Of a stretch of 51,874 nucleotides of DNA, positions 8,673-17,726 are shown piece after piece. Below the pieces are notes generated by a model, which was given only the letters and a program-made list of their open reading frames with translations, searched no databases and was not told the origin of the DNA. Source of the stretch: a bacterium (GTDB taxonomy: Bacteria > Zhuqueibacterota > Zhuqueibacteria > Zhuqueibacterales > Geothermadaptataceae); contig JAJRYV010000102.1 of assembly GCA_024275575.1 (NCBI GenBank), positions 1 to 51,874 on the forward strand. Direction: 5' to 3'. Within the stretch, counting starts at the first letter, position 1. Each line of letters begins with the position of its first letter. A program made the translations under genes and the position numbers.

Positions 8673-9272
8673 ATGTTAATAGACCCTGCACAACTTTCAA
8701 TCAAAGAGAATTACAAACTGCTCACCGGTTCGATTCTGCCACGGCCGATCGCCCTGGTTTCTTCAAGAAGCGAAGACGGCATTTTGAACGTCGCACCTTT
8801 TTCGTTTTTCACCGGCATTTCTTCCAATCCACCGACGATCTGTTTCTCCCCGGCGTGGAAAGCTCGCGGTGAACAAAAAAAAGACACACTGGTCAATATC
8901 GAGCAGACGCGCGAATTTGCCGTCAACATGACCACTGTCGACATGATGCAAAAAATGACGGCCTGTGCCAATGATTATCCGCCGGAGGTCGATGAGTTTG
9001 AGGTCTCCGGTTTTACGCCCAAACAAAGTCAGGTCGTTGTTCCGCCTTGCATCGCCGAATCGCCGATTAATTTCGAGTGCAAATTACTGCAGATCGTGCC
9101 CGTCGGTCGCAGAGAAGCCGGTGGCAGTTTTCTGGTCATCGGCGAAATTGTGATGTTTCACGTGGCCGATGACCTCATCGATAATTACCGTATCGACATG
9201 GAAAAATTGCAGCCGCTGGCGCGATTGGCCGGAACAGCCTATTGCCGGCTCGGTGATTTTATTCATAGTTGA
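8673..9272 (+). CDS. Flavin reductase-like domain protein
   Basis: A 199-residue protein of the FMN-binding split-barrel flavin reductase family (DIM6/NTAB type). Typical segments are the N-terminal PRPIALVSSRSEDG, the substrate loop NVAPFSFFTGISSNPPTICF and EFAVNM. Such proteins bind FMN and reduce flavin or small substrates; the partner is unknown. AAGGGA precedes ATG by 7 nt. It lies 27 nt after the preceding gene and 27 nt before the next, consistent with one transcript. Confidence 0.8.
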   Translation: MLIDPAQLSIKENYKLLTGSILPRPIALVSSRSEDGILNVAPFSFFTGISSNPPTICFSPAWKARGEQKKDTLVNIEQTREFAVNMTTVDMMQKMTACANDYPPEVDEFEVSGFTPKQSQVVVPPCIAESPINFECKLLQIVPVGRREAGGSFLVIGEIVMFHVADDLIDNYRIDMEKLQPLARLAGTAYCRLGDFIHS

Positions 9273-9299
9273 CTAAAAAAACTGACAGGGAGAAGCGTT

Positions 9300-10166
9300 A
9301 TGGCTATAGCGCAAAAGGAAAAAACCAGGGATACGTTTGAAGACAAGGTAATTCTCATCACCATCGCCGCCAGCCTGCTGGTCGCATTGTTACTCTTTTT
9401 GCTGAGCAACGAACCCGGCACCGGCACCGTTGTCGCCACTTTTCTCGGTCTGGGACTGGCAGCGATGGTTTATCGTTTTCTCGGCGGCATCGGTGATACT
9501 TCATTCCAGATCAAAGCCTGGAAAATCGCCGGCACCGGCGCATTTTTAATCGGCACGATCTGGTTTATCGATAGCCGTCTGCAGACGGAAATCAGATGGG
9601 ATCCGGCGCCCAACAACGCCCACTGGTTCGCAATTGATAATAATGGTCTGCCCATCAGTGTAAAAATTTCCGGAGCCGGAAAAATCACCAAACCAAAAGA
9701 TGAAATATGGGCAAATACGCTATTGCAGTTACAGCGGAACGGCGATAAATTCCAGGTATATGTCAATGGCGACAGCAGCCATTTTACCCATGGCTATTTG
9801 AGCAAAGAAAATTTGAGAGCACAAAACCTGAGCAACAGCCTGAGCCTGTCGATCAAACCGGGGAAATTTGTCATCACCGATTCTTTGCTGCGGCCCTACA
9901 CGCCTTATTACAATCTCGACCCCCTGCCTTTTTACCTTTCGACGCGACGTTACGGTGGTGAATATTCCCGCTATGCTTTGCACAATAAAAAAGGTGAGGA
10001 ACTCTATCAAGGTCAAATCCGCGGACGCGGAGCGGAAATCATCGAGATTGACGGGGTTTATTATTTCGTTGCAGTAACGATGGTCAATCATCAATTTGCC
10101 GAGCTCAAAGACAAATACGCCAAATTTGCCATCGGCGAACTGGCCGTGGAGATGGCCTTGAAATAA
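9300..10166 (+). CDS. Membrane-anchored protein, unknown function
   Basis: A 288-residue protein with three hydrophobic helices in the first 100 residues (about 22-40, 46-62, 77-92), followed by a soluble, beta-rich region of about 190 residues that would lie outside the membrane. The soluble part has no cysteine or recognisable catalytic motif. AGGGAGAAG precedes ATG. I do not recognise the family. Its close spacing to the flavin reductase gene suggests co-transcription. The gap to phoB (10167-10460) contains GC-rich short palindromes but no gene. Confidence 0.65.
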   Translation: MAIAQKEKTRDTFEDKVILITIAASLLVALLLFLLSNEPGTGTVVATFLGLGLAAMVYRFLGGIGDTSFQIKAWKIAGTGAFLIGTIWFIDSRLQTEIRWDPAPNNAHWFAIDNNGLPISVKISGAGKITKPKDEIWANTLLQLQRNGDKFQVYVNGDSSHFTHGYLSKENLRAQNLSNSLSLSIKPGKFVITDSLLRPYTPYYNLDPLPFYLSTRRYGGEYSRYALHNKKGEELYQGQIRGRGAEIIEIDGVYYFVAVTMVNHQFAELKDKYAKFAIGELAVEMALK

Positions 10167-10460
10167 TTCTGCCCGGTTGCCGCTAATTCCCGGTCGCCAT
10201 GCAACAAGCGCCGGCGCTCACTGTCAATTGTTTATTCCGGGCACTACCCGGCCAACAATCCCGGACAGTCAATCTCCCTTTCAACAAAACCAATTGCTGT
10301 GCATGTTTGAAAAAACGAACTGAAAAACTGGTGTAAGTGCGCCCATCCCGCCCTGTCCGGATGTTAAAATTCTGCTGGCAAAACTCGCGAAAAGTGCTAA
10401 ATTTGCCGAGATCATTCTTTTAACTCAAATAAACCAGCAGACGAGATTTCCCGGAAATTT

Positions 10461-11156
10461 ATGGCAAAAAAAATCCTCATCGTCGATGATGAACAGGATA
10501 TCATCGAGCTTCTCACCTTCAATCTCGAGGCTGAAGGTTACTCCGTCAGCAGCGCGCGCAACGGTGATGACGCTCTGTTGCAGGCAGTCTCCGGAAAACC
10601 GGATCTCATCATCCTCGATATCATGCTGCCAGGCAAAGACGGTCGCGAAATCATTCAGGAAATCCGTAAAAACCCGGCAACGGCAAACATGGCAGTCATT
10701 TTCTTAACGGCCAAAGACAGTGAGCTCGACGAAGTACTGGGGTTAGAGCTGGGAGCTGACGATTACATCATCAAACCAATAAGGATTCAGACGCTTTTAG
10801 CCCGTATAAAAGCAGTGTTGCGCAAAAACAAAAATTCTGAATCTGCCGCAAGCGCTGCAATCATCCTGGGCGATATCGAAATCGAACCCTTGAATTATCG
10901 AGTGATCAGGGCAGGCCGGCCAGTGCATTTGACACGTAAAGAATTTGAAATTCTGCTGTTTTTGGCGCAACGGCCGCAGCGGGTTATCACACGGGATGTT
11001 CTGCTCAGCGCCATTTGGGGAGAAGATATCGTCGTCATCGACCGCACGATCGATGTACATATCCGTAAAATCCGCGAAAAACTCGGCCGCGCCGGCGATG
11101 GCCTCATCGAAACCATTAAGGGGGTTGGCTACCGGCTGGCCCAAAAAAATACATAA
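10461..11156 (+). CDS. phoB: PhoB-type response regulator
   Basis: 231 residues in two domains. The receiver domain has the acidic pair DDE near residue 9, the phosphoacceptor Asp53 (LIILDIMLPG) and Lys in FLTAKDSE. The C-terminal OmpR/PhoB winged helix ends in DVHIRKIREKLG and IKGVGYRL. It would bind Pho boxes when phosphorylated by the adjacent kinase. Assignment as PhoB rather than another OmpR-family member rests on the neighbours: kinase, porin, pstSCAB and phoU in the same direction. Confidence 0.9.
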   Translation: MAKKILIVDDEQDIIELLTFNLEAEGYSVSSARNGDDALLQAVSGKPDLIILDIMLPGKDGREIIQEIRKNPATANMAVIFLTAKDSELDEVLGLELGADDYIIKPIRIQTLLARIKAVLRKNKNSESAASAAIILGDIEIEPLNYRVIRAGRPVHLTRKEFEILLFLAQRPQRVITRDVLLSAIWGEDIVVIDRTIDVHIRKIREKLGRAGDGLIETIKGVGYRLAQKNT

Positions 11157-11192
11157 ATCTGTCGGCCTGAAGGAACCGCATTTAATCCATTC

Positions 11193-12659
11193 ATGCTCAA
11201 TTCAATTCGCCAAAAATTATTCGTCTATATTCTCACGCTTATTTCATTCGTCACTATCGGTGCCGGTATCATTTCAACATTCGAATTGCAAAAGTATTTC
11301 CGTGCCCAGTTAAGCCGGCAGATGCGCACACAAATCGAATTGATCGAATTCATTCTCAAAACCCCGCCGGCCACCCCCCCAATTTACCAATACCTGACGA
11401 CTTATGCGACCAGCAGCCACTTCCGGCTGACGATCATCAACGACGCCGGCCTCGTGCTTTTCGATTCGAAAGTGCCGCAGGATTCGCTCATATTTGTTGA
11501 GAACCACGGCAACCGGCCGGAGATCAGACAAGCTGGGGAAATGGGCGTCGGCAGCGATGAAAGGCTGAGCCGCACCATCAACACCGGCCTTTTCTATCTC
11601 GCGATTAAAATACATTCCACCCTGCAAAGCCGGCATGCTTTTCCTTCCGCACGTTATATTCGCCTGTCGATTCCATTGCAGGACATCGATGAAATGATGG
11701 CTGCAGTGCAACGAAAAATCATCGCCAGCGGTTTTATCGCTTTCCTGATCGTCGCCTGTCTGAGCTACTTTTTTTCGCGCCGTATCACCGACCCGCTGGT
11801 GAAACTCACACAGATTGCGGAAAAGATCAAACACGGTGGCTACGATAGCGGATTCAGTTTTGAAACCAACGATGAAATCGGCCAATTAAGCAAAGTTCTC
11901 GATGAAATGCTGCGGAAATTGCGGGATGATGTGATCCAGATGGACAGACTGCAAAAAGTGCGCAGCCAGTTTCTCGGCAATGTCTCACATGAATTGCGCA
12001 CCCCGATATTTACCCTGCAAGGTTATCTCGAAACCTTTCTCAAAAGTCCGCACGCTGATGAAGAAAAAAAACGAATTTTTATCGAGAAAGCATACAAACA
12101 GGCAGAGCGGCTGAACATGCTGCTCACCGATCTCATCGATATTTCCCGCATCGAATCGGGCGAGATGAAAATGAGTTTCCGTTATTTCAGTTTGCAGGAC
12201 TGGCTACAAACACTCATGGCGGATTTTGAGAACAAAGCCAGGGCAGCCGAAATCGAACTTGCGCTGCATTTAAACACAGCGATGGAAAAAGTGCAAGTTT
12301 TCGGCGACCGGCAGCGCCTCAGCCAGGTCATGGCTAATCTTCTCGGCAATGCCATCAAGTACAATAAAAAATCCGGCCACGTCGATATTCTCTGCAAATT
12401 TGAGCGGGGGAAATTAAAAATCAGCGTGGCCGATACGGGACCGGGCATTGCGCGCAAACACCATTCGCGGCTATTTGAACGCTTTTATCGCGTCGATGTC
12501 CAGCGCTCGCGTGATATCGGCGGCACCGGTCTCGGGCTGGCGATCGTCAAACACATCGTCGACGCGCACAAGGGTGCGATAAAAGTAGAAAGCGTACCTG
12601 GTAAAGGCTCGACATTCAGTTTTCTGTTAAAGATAAAAGGCAGCGCCGACAGAGGTTGA
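11193..12659 (+). CDS. phoR: PhoR-type sensor histidine kinase
   Basis: 488 residues. A first membrane helix (about 9-28), a periplasmic sensor of about 145 residues, a second helix (about 176-194) and HAMP domain lead to the H-box SHELRTPIFTLQGY with phosphoacceptor His266. The ATPase part shows the N-box (VMANLLGNAIKYN), VADTGPGI and GGTGLGLAIVKH. The longer periplasmic region differs from E. coli PhoR, which has almost none, but is common in other phyla. It begins 36 nt after phoB, so the two are co-transcribed. Confidence 0.88.
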   Translation: MLNSIRQKLFVYILTLISFVTIGAGIISTFELQKYFRAQLSRQMRTQIELIEFILKTPPATPPIYQYLTTYATSSHFRLTIINDAGLVLFDSKVPQDSLIFVENHGNRPEIRQAGEMGVGSDERLSRTINTGLFYLAIKIHSTLQSRHAFPSARYIRLSIPLQDIDEMMAAVQRKIIASGFIAFLIVACLSYFFSRRITDPLVKLTQIAEKIKHGGYDSGFSFETNDEIGQLSKVLDEMLRKLRDDVIQMDRLQKVRSQFLGNVSHELRTPIFTLQGYLETFLKSPHADEEKKRIFIEKAYKQAERLNMLLTDLIDISRIESGEMKMSFRYFSLQDWLQTLMADFENKARAAEIELALHLNTAMEKVQVFGDRQRLSQVMANLLGNAIKYNKKSGHVDILCKFERGKLKISVADTGPGIARKHHSRLFERFYRVDVQRSRDIGGTGLGLAIVKHIVDAHKGAIKVESVPGKGSTFSFLLKIKGSADRG

Positions 12660-13005
12660 AGCCCTTGCATAGATTACGAAATTTTGCCTTTTCTGAAAAT
12701 TACAAAGCAATGCCATATTTTCCGTATCTCGTTCAGCATGTACAATTTTTGGACGTAGAGTGAGGCTGTACAGATGCCAAAAATATCATTCGTATCTTTA
12801 AATTATAAAGGAGGATTTATTCAAGAAAAATAATAAAATACGGATAAACTAAGATTTGTCGCCACCGAGGTCAGCACATTCCCTACCAGTTGAAACTCAA
12901 TTTGTGCCATGTTTCCCTGCCGGCAAATCACTCCTATCCACCGCCCCCTGCGGTGTTTAAGACGAAAACCGTTCTTGCCTCATCGTTCGAAATCCGGCCG
13001 ATTTT
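12660..13005. other. Intergenic stretch between phoR and the porin
   Basis: No coding frame is supported. The sequence is of ordinary composition up to the Pho-box-like repeats that start at 13006. Confidence 0.5.
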
Positions 13006-13046
13006 CTTAACAGTTTCTTAATCTCACCTTCATACTAATGTAATAT
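13006..13046 (+). promoter_or_regulatory. Pho-box-like triple repeat and -10 element
   Basis: Three 8-bp units, CTTAACAG, CTTAATCT and CTTCATAC, start at 13006, 13017 and 13028, that is every 11 bp, one helical turn. This is the layout of PhoB boxes, and CTTAA-type units separated by 3 bp match the cyanobacterial Pho-box form. A -10 candidate TAATAT lies at 13041-13046, so the repeats take the place of the -35, as in class II PhoB-activated promoters. It precedes the porin-pst genes. Confidence 0.6.
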
Positions 13047-13078
13047 TGAGAAACTATTTTGGCCTGTCATAACACGTG

Positions 13079-13096
13079 TCACATCGCAAGATGTGA
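13079..13096 (+). other. 5' UTR hairpin with GCAA tetraloop
   Basis: TCACATC-GCAA-GATGTGA forms a 7-bp stem with a GNRA loop in the predicted 5' untranslated region of the porin mRNA, 30 nt before its ATG. It probably stabilises the transcript. Confidence 0.45.
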
Positions 13097-13126
13097 TCTT
13101 CAACACAAAATCAGGAAGAAAACAGA

Positions 13127-14230
13127 ATGACTAAAACGATAAAAACCACGATCAGTTTTGTGGTGCTCAGTTCGGTATTTATGATGTTCGGTGTTTCACG
13201 GGCACAGGAATTAAAGCTATCCAATGCCAAATCCTGGGAAGTTTCTGGCCGTGTTCAGTTGCAACATGAGATGGACGCCAAAGCCGATGATAATGCAGCG
13301 AAGACCTCCCGGGGCTTTCGCATTCGCCGCGGCCGTTTTCAGGTGAAAGCAAAACTCAGCAAATTCATCAGCACAAAATTTCAGATTGAGGTGCGCGATA
13401 ACTCACCGAAACTGAAAGACGCTGAAGGCAAACTGAAACTTGGCGGCGGTACATTTCTGCGTCTCGGCCAGTTCAAAGTACCCGTTTGGCGCGAAGAGCT
13501 GCGCTCATCAAGCAAATTGATACTGGTGGAGCGTAGCGAGGCAGCGGAATTTCTCGTCGATCTGAACCTTGCTTCGCGCCACATCGGGGTTGAATTTGGC
13601 GGGAAAATAGGCGGCAAAGCAAAGTTTGCCATCAACTATTCCAACGGCGCCGGTGCTGCCGGACGTGAAGACGCAGGCACGACCAAGTCCAATTTCACCA
13701 ACAACGGCAAAATGTTTTCCGGCCGTGTGACGCTGCCGGTCAACAAAAAATTCGAAATCGGCGTTTCGGCTGCTCTGAATCAGGTCGGCCGAAGGATTGC
13801 GACCAGTGACAATACGGGCAGTATCTCCGTTATCGCACCTGATTTCGGCCTGAATGTGGATCTGGGCGAGAATACAAAAGTGACCATCGAAGGCAACTTC
13901 GCCATGGGTACTGTGGACAAGGACTTTCTACAGACCGCAAATTCCGTCAGCTTCAGATTGTTCGACTTCACCGGAATATGGTCGTTGAAACTGGCACAGC
14001 CCAACGAATCCCTTGCCGGCATGGATAAAATCGGTTTTGCCACCGGTCTTTATAATATCGAACCGAACACAGATTTTAAAAACGATGAAGAAGCCGGCTT
14101 CAGGTTCGGTCCGGTCTTTTATTTCGGCAAGAAATCACGCTTGCAGGTGAATGGTGAATTCATCAGCTACAACGATAAGCAAAAAGATTCGGATTTCAAA
14201 ATTCGCTCACAGTTCACATTTAATTTTTAA
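13127..14230 (+). CDS. Phosphate-selective porin O/P-like outer membrane protein
   Basis: 367 residues with a signal peptide ending near VSRAQE. The mature chain consists of alternating amphipathic strands with RGFRIRRGRFQVKAKL and LRLGQFKVPVWREELRS, typical of the OprP/OprO (Porin_O_P) family, and an aromatic C-terminal residue (FTFNF) for barrel insertion. The basic early strands suit anion passage. Position between phoR and pstS, behind a Pho-box-like promoter, supports a role in phosphate uptake across the outer membrane. AGGAAG lies 8 nt before ATG. Confidence 0.82.
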   Translation: MTKTIKTTISFVVLSSVFMMFGVSRAQELKLSNAKSWEVSGRVQLQHEMDAKADDNAAKTSRGFRIRRGRFQVKAKLSKFISTKFQIEVRDNSPKLKDAEGKLKLGGGTFLRLGQFKVPVWREELRSSSKLILVERSEAAEFLVDLNLASRHIGVEFGGKIGGKAKFAINYSNGAGAAGREDAGTTKSNFTNNGKMFSGRVTLPVNKKFEIGVSAALNQVGRRIATSDNTGSISVIAPDFGLNVDLGENTKVTIEGNFAMGTVDKDFLQTANSVSFRLFDFTGIWSLKLAQPNESLAGMDKIGFATGLYNIEPNTDFKNDEEAGFRFGPVFYFGKKSRLQVNGEFISYNDKQKDSDFKIRSQFTFNF

Positions 14231-14240
14231 ATAAAATCCA

Positions 14241-14267
14241 TTCGCACAGGCATAATACCTGTGCGAA
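14241..14267 (+). terminator. Intercistronic hairpin between porin and pstS
   Basis: TTCGCACAGG and CCTGTGCGAA form a perfect 10-bp stem with a 7-nt loop. It is followed by an A-rich tract and not by a T-run, so it is more likely an mRNA-stabilising or partial-termination hairpin than a full terminator. Confidence 0.6.
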
Positions 14268-14305
14268 AAACAAACACTTTTCACATTTTCTGGTAGGGAA
14301 AAACG

Positions 14306-15274
14306 ATGAAAACAACAAAATTGATAACCATTTTGGCCGCAGTTTTACTGCTCACCAACTCTGCTTTCGCAGCGCCACGCGGTGGTGATAATTTGCCAGA
14401 ATACAAAAAACACGGCACTGTATCGGGTACGATCAACAGCATCGGTTCTGATACGATGAACAACCTGATGACTTTATGGGCCGAAGCGTTTGCCAAATAT
14501 CACCCCGGCGTCAAAGTTCAGGTTGAAGGCAAAGGCAGCAGCACTGCCCCACCGGCGCTCATCGCCGGCACCTCGCAGTTCGGCCCCATGTCGCGAGCGA
14601 TGAAGAACGAAGAAATCGACAAGTTTGAGAAGAAATTCGGTTATAAACCCACGGTGATAAAAACTTCCATCGACGCGCTTGCCGTTTATGTCAATAAGGA
14701 TAATCCCCTCAAAAGTCTCTCCTTGCAGCAGATCGATGCAATTTTCTCCAAAACACGGCACGGCAACCATCCTGAAAATATCGAGAATTGGGGGCAGCTC
14801 GGTCTTACCGGCACCTGGGTGAATAAAACGATCAGCCTTTACGGCCGCAACTCCGCTTCCGGTACCTATGGTTATTTCAAGAAAAAAGCCCTGTTCAAAG
14901 GCGATTACAAAAACACAGTTAAAGAACAGCCGGGTTCAGCCTCCGTCGTTCAAGGGATCAGCGAAGATAAATACGGCATCGGTTATTCCGGTATCGGCTA
15001 CATCACCTCCGGCGTCCGGGCAGTGCCGTTGGCAAAAAAAACCGGCGCTCCGGCTTATGGCCCGCTGGTCAAAAACGTGACGGCTAAAAAATATCCCCTC
15101 GCCCGTTTTCTCTATCTCTATGTCAACAAAACACCGGGGCAAAAGCTGTCTCCCCTGGTCAATGAATTTCTCAAGTTCGTGCTCAGCAAACAAGGTCAGG
15201 ATATCGTTGTCAAAGACGGTTATATGCCGCTTTCTGCAAAAATCATCGAAAAAGAACTGCACAAATTACAGTAA
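14306..15274 (+). CDS. pstS: Phosphate ABC transporter substrate-binding protein PstS
   Basis: 322 residues with a signal peptide (TILAAVLLLTNSAFAAP). The phosphate-binding features are GTINSIGSDTMNNLM near the start of the mature protein, the loop GKGSSTAPPALIAGTSQFG and GRNSASGTYGYFKKKAL. It captures phosphate in the periplasm and delivers it to PstC/PstA. AGGGA lies about 8 nt before ATG. A weak hairpin (15296-15323, GCCGC/GCGGC then TTTT) after the gene could make pstS mRNA more abundant than that of pstCAB. Confidence 0.93.
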   Translation: MKTTKLITILAAVLLLTNSAFAAPRGGDNLPEYKKHGTVSGTINSIGSDTMNNLMTLWAEAFAKYHPGVKVQVEGKGSSTAPPALIAGTSQFGPMSRAMKNEEIDKFEKKFGYKPTVIKTSIDALAVYVNKDNPLKSLSLQQIDAIFSKTRHGNHPENIENWGQLGLTGTWVNKTISLYGRNSASGTYGYFKKKALFKGDYKNTVKEQPGSASVVQGISEDKYGIGYSGIGYITSGVRAVPLAKKTGAPAYGPLVKNVTAKKYPLARFLYLYVNKTPGQKLSPLVNEFLKFVLSKQGQDIVVKDGYMPLSAKIIEKELHKLQ

Positions 15275-15295
15275 TATTTCGCCCCAGGTAAACAG

Positions 15296-15327
15296 GCCGC
15301 GCACTGTCTTTGCAGAGGGCGGCTTTT
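15296..15327 (+). terminator. Possible attenuator between pstS and pstC
   Basis: GCCGC at 15296-15300 pairs with GCGGC at 15319-15323 and is followed by TTTTAT. The 5-bp stem with a long loop suggests partial termination at best. Confidence 0.3.
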
Positions 15328-15437
15328 ATGGTGAAATTCAGTTTCTCAGCGAGGTCTCATTGTGCTGTTTTGCTGAGTTTCATCATGAGCTAAAGCCAAA
15401 TGGCACAAGAAAACAGCTATTTAATGAGATTGAACTC

Positions 15438-17726
15438 ATGACACAATTTAACGCTGCGTCAACCGTGCGAGCCGCGCAGAAAGACAGATTAAACGATCCG
15501 CTGCTGAACGCGCGCATGTGGCGCAAAAGAAACTTTCTTAACCACCTGGCAAAACGCGTTGTGCAAGGCGGCGGCGCCATGATCATCGCCAGTGTTCTCG
15601 GTCTGATGCTGCTATTCGCCGTGGTTATCTGGCCACTCTGGCAGAAGACGAGCGTCGGTTCTACGGAAAAGGTCCAACCACCGGCATTGGATGGTAAAAA
15701 TATACTCGCTGTCAGTGCAGATGAATATGAACAGGCCATGCACTTGCTCACTGCTGACGGCATGATTACTTTTTATAATTTTGCCGTAGATACGCAGTTC
15801 ACAACCGTTAGCCTGCCCCTGGAGGAGGGAGAAGAACTCACCTCAGCCTGGCGCTCAACAGATGCAGAAACTTTTGCTGTCGGCACGAGTTTTGGGCGCA
15901 TTCTGCAATACAGCATCAGTTTTAATTCGCGGTTTCTCGCAGGGCGGCGGGATTATGCCCCGGATGCGGAAATTTCAGACCCCGTGCAGCTCATTCCCGC
16001 TGCGGAAAAAATCATCGAAATTGCCGGTGCTTTCGATAGCGACGGCGGACTCGTCATCGCGGCGCTCACCGGGAAAAAACAGATCGTGCTTTATCGCAAA
16101 GCCGGCATGGAAGACGATTTTTTTGATGAGGAAGAAACGGCGCCACAAACAGGTAAAATCGAAAATCTGAGTGAAAAGCCTGTTAAAATCGCCATCGGTG
16201 AAGGTGGCAGCGGCTTGTTTGTCGGTTTTGAGAATGGCAGCATCGAAAAATATGAAATCGATGATCTTGACAATCCCGTACGCAGCGAAAAAATTCAGGT
16301 GAGTACCGCAGCGATCACCCTGTTGAGTTTTATGCTTGGAGACCGCTCTCTCGTCATCGGGAACCAGGCTGGAGAAATATCAGTCTGGTTTGAATCATTC
16401 AACCACGACGGCACAGGGCCACGGCAATTGCGGCGGGCACATACGATGACGGCGCACGCACAAGCGATTTCCAGTTTTTCCGTTTCCCAGCGCAACCGCA
16501 GTTTTGTCGCCGGCAGTGCCGACGGGGTGCTGTCATTCCAACACGCGACCAACGAACGCCTGTTGTGGATGGATACAATAAGCGATCACAAGTTGAAATT
16601 GTTGACGATGACGCCAAAAAACACAGCCATAATTTTCGTCGATGCAGAAAACGCGATCTACAAGATAGCCATCGACAGTCCGCACCCTGAGGCCAGTTTA
16701 AAAGCGTTTTTCAGCAAAATCTGGTACGAGGGTTATGCGAAGCCGGAATATGTCTGGCAATCGAGCAGCGGCTCAGATGATTTTGAACCCAAACTCAGCC
16801 TGATTCCACTCATTTTCGGCACCATTAAAGGAACTTTTTATGCTCTCGTTTTTGCACTGCCCATCGCCGTGCTGGCGGCAATTTATGTCTCCCAGTTCAT
16901 GCACTGGTCGGTGAAATCAGTCGTCAAACCGGCGATGGAAATCATGGCCGCACTGCCCAGCGTAGTGGTCGGATTTATCGGCGGGCTCTGGCTGGCGCCG
17001 CGCATGCAGCCTGTGGTTCCCGGCGTCATCGCAGTCATCATTTTCGTACCGACTGTGGCGATTCTTTTCAGCCTGCTGTGGCGAAAATTGATGAAATTGC
17101 GCAACCATAATCTGATTTCCGGCAGCGAAACATTCATTCTGATACCGGTTGTTCTCATCACCGCCTATTTATACATATCGGGCAGCGGGGTGATAGAAAG
17201 CCGGCTTTTCGGCGGTGATTATGAACTCTGGCTCAAATCCAGTCTGCAAATCAGTTACGACCAGCGCAACGCTTTTGTCGTTGGGCTGGTGATGGGTTTT
17301 GCCGTCATCCCGATCATTTTCACCATTGCGGAAGATGCACTTTCCAACGTGCCGCGCCGTCTTTCCGCCGCATCGTTGGCGCTGGGTGCCACCCCCTGGC
17401 AAACAGCCCGGCATATCGTTTTGCCCTCGGCCAGCCCCGGAATTTTCTCCGCCGCAATGTTCGGCCTCGGCCGCGCCGTCGGCGAAACGATGATCGTGCT
17501 CATGGCCACCGGCAATACACCAGTGATGGATTGGAATATATTCAACGGATTTCGCACGCTGTCGGCAAATATTGCGGTAGAAATTCCGGAAGCGCCAATG
17601 GGTGGCACGCTCTTCCGCACTCTTTTCTTTGCCGCGCTCCTGCTTTTCGGTATGACTTTTATCGTCAATACCGGCGCTGAACTCGTGCGACAAAGCGTTC
17701 AGAAAAAATATGGAAAACATGAATAA
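15438..17726 (+). CDS. pstC: Phosphate ABC transporter permease PstC with large periplasmic insertion
   Basis: 763 residues, against about 300-320 for classical PstC. After a first helix (about residues 48-66) there is an inserted region of about 380 residues with repeated beta-strand blocks (TFAVGTSFGRILQY, GLFVGFENGSIEKYEI, LVIGNQAGEISVWFES, SFVAGSADGVLSFQ) that read as WD40/beta-propeller blades. The permease part starts near residue 450 and has the ABC coupling loop around SAASLALGATPWQTARH. Similar long PstC proteins are known in other bacteria; the role of the propeller is unknown. The ATG at 15438 is chosen because earlier in-frame codons overlap pstS. Confidence 0.88.
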   Translation: MTQFNAASTVRAAQKDRLNDPLLNARMWRKRNFLNHLAKRVVQGGGAMIIASVLGLMLLFAVVIWPLWQKTSVGSTEKVQPPALDGKNILAVSADEYEQAMHLLTADGMITFYNFAVDTQFTTVSLPLEEGEELTSAWRSTDAETFAVGTSFGRILQYSISFNSRFLAGRRDYAPDAEISDPVQLIPAAEKIIEIAGAFDSDGGLVIAALTGKKQIVLYRKAGMEDDFFDEEETAPQTGKIENLSEKPVKIAIGEGGSGLFVGFENGSIEKYEIDDLDNPVRSEKIQVSTAAITLLSFMLGDRSLVIGNQAGEISVWFESFNHDGTGPRQLRRAHTMTAHAQAISSFSVSQRNRSFVAGSADGVLSFQHATNERLLWMDTISDHKLKLLTMTPKNTAIIFVDAENAIYKIAIDSPHPEASLKAFFSKIWYEGYAKPEYVWQSSSGSDDFEPKLSLIPLIFGTIKGTFYALVFALPIAVLAAIYVSQFMHWSVKSVVKPAMEIMAALPSVVVGFIGGLWLAPRMQPVVPGVIAVIIFVPTVAILFSLLWRKLMKLRNHNLISGSETFILIPVVLITAYLYISGSGVIESRLFGGDYELWLKSSLQISYDQRNAFVVGLVMGFAVIPIIFTIAEDALSNVPRRLSAASLALGATPWQTARHIVLPSASPGIFSAAMFGLGRAVGETMIVLMATGNTPVMDWNIFNGFRTLSANIAVEIPEAPMGGTLFRTLFFAALLLFGMTFIVNTGAELVRQSVQKKYGKHE

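Noticed and set aside
13064-13082. E. coli-like Pho box CTGTCATAACACGTGTCAC
   Set aside because: The two TGTCA units are spaced 12 and not 11 bp and lie downstream of the -10 candidate, so they are unlikely to activate it. The 3x11-bp repeat at 13006 fits better.
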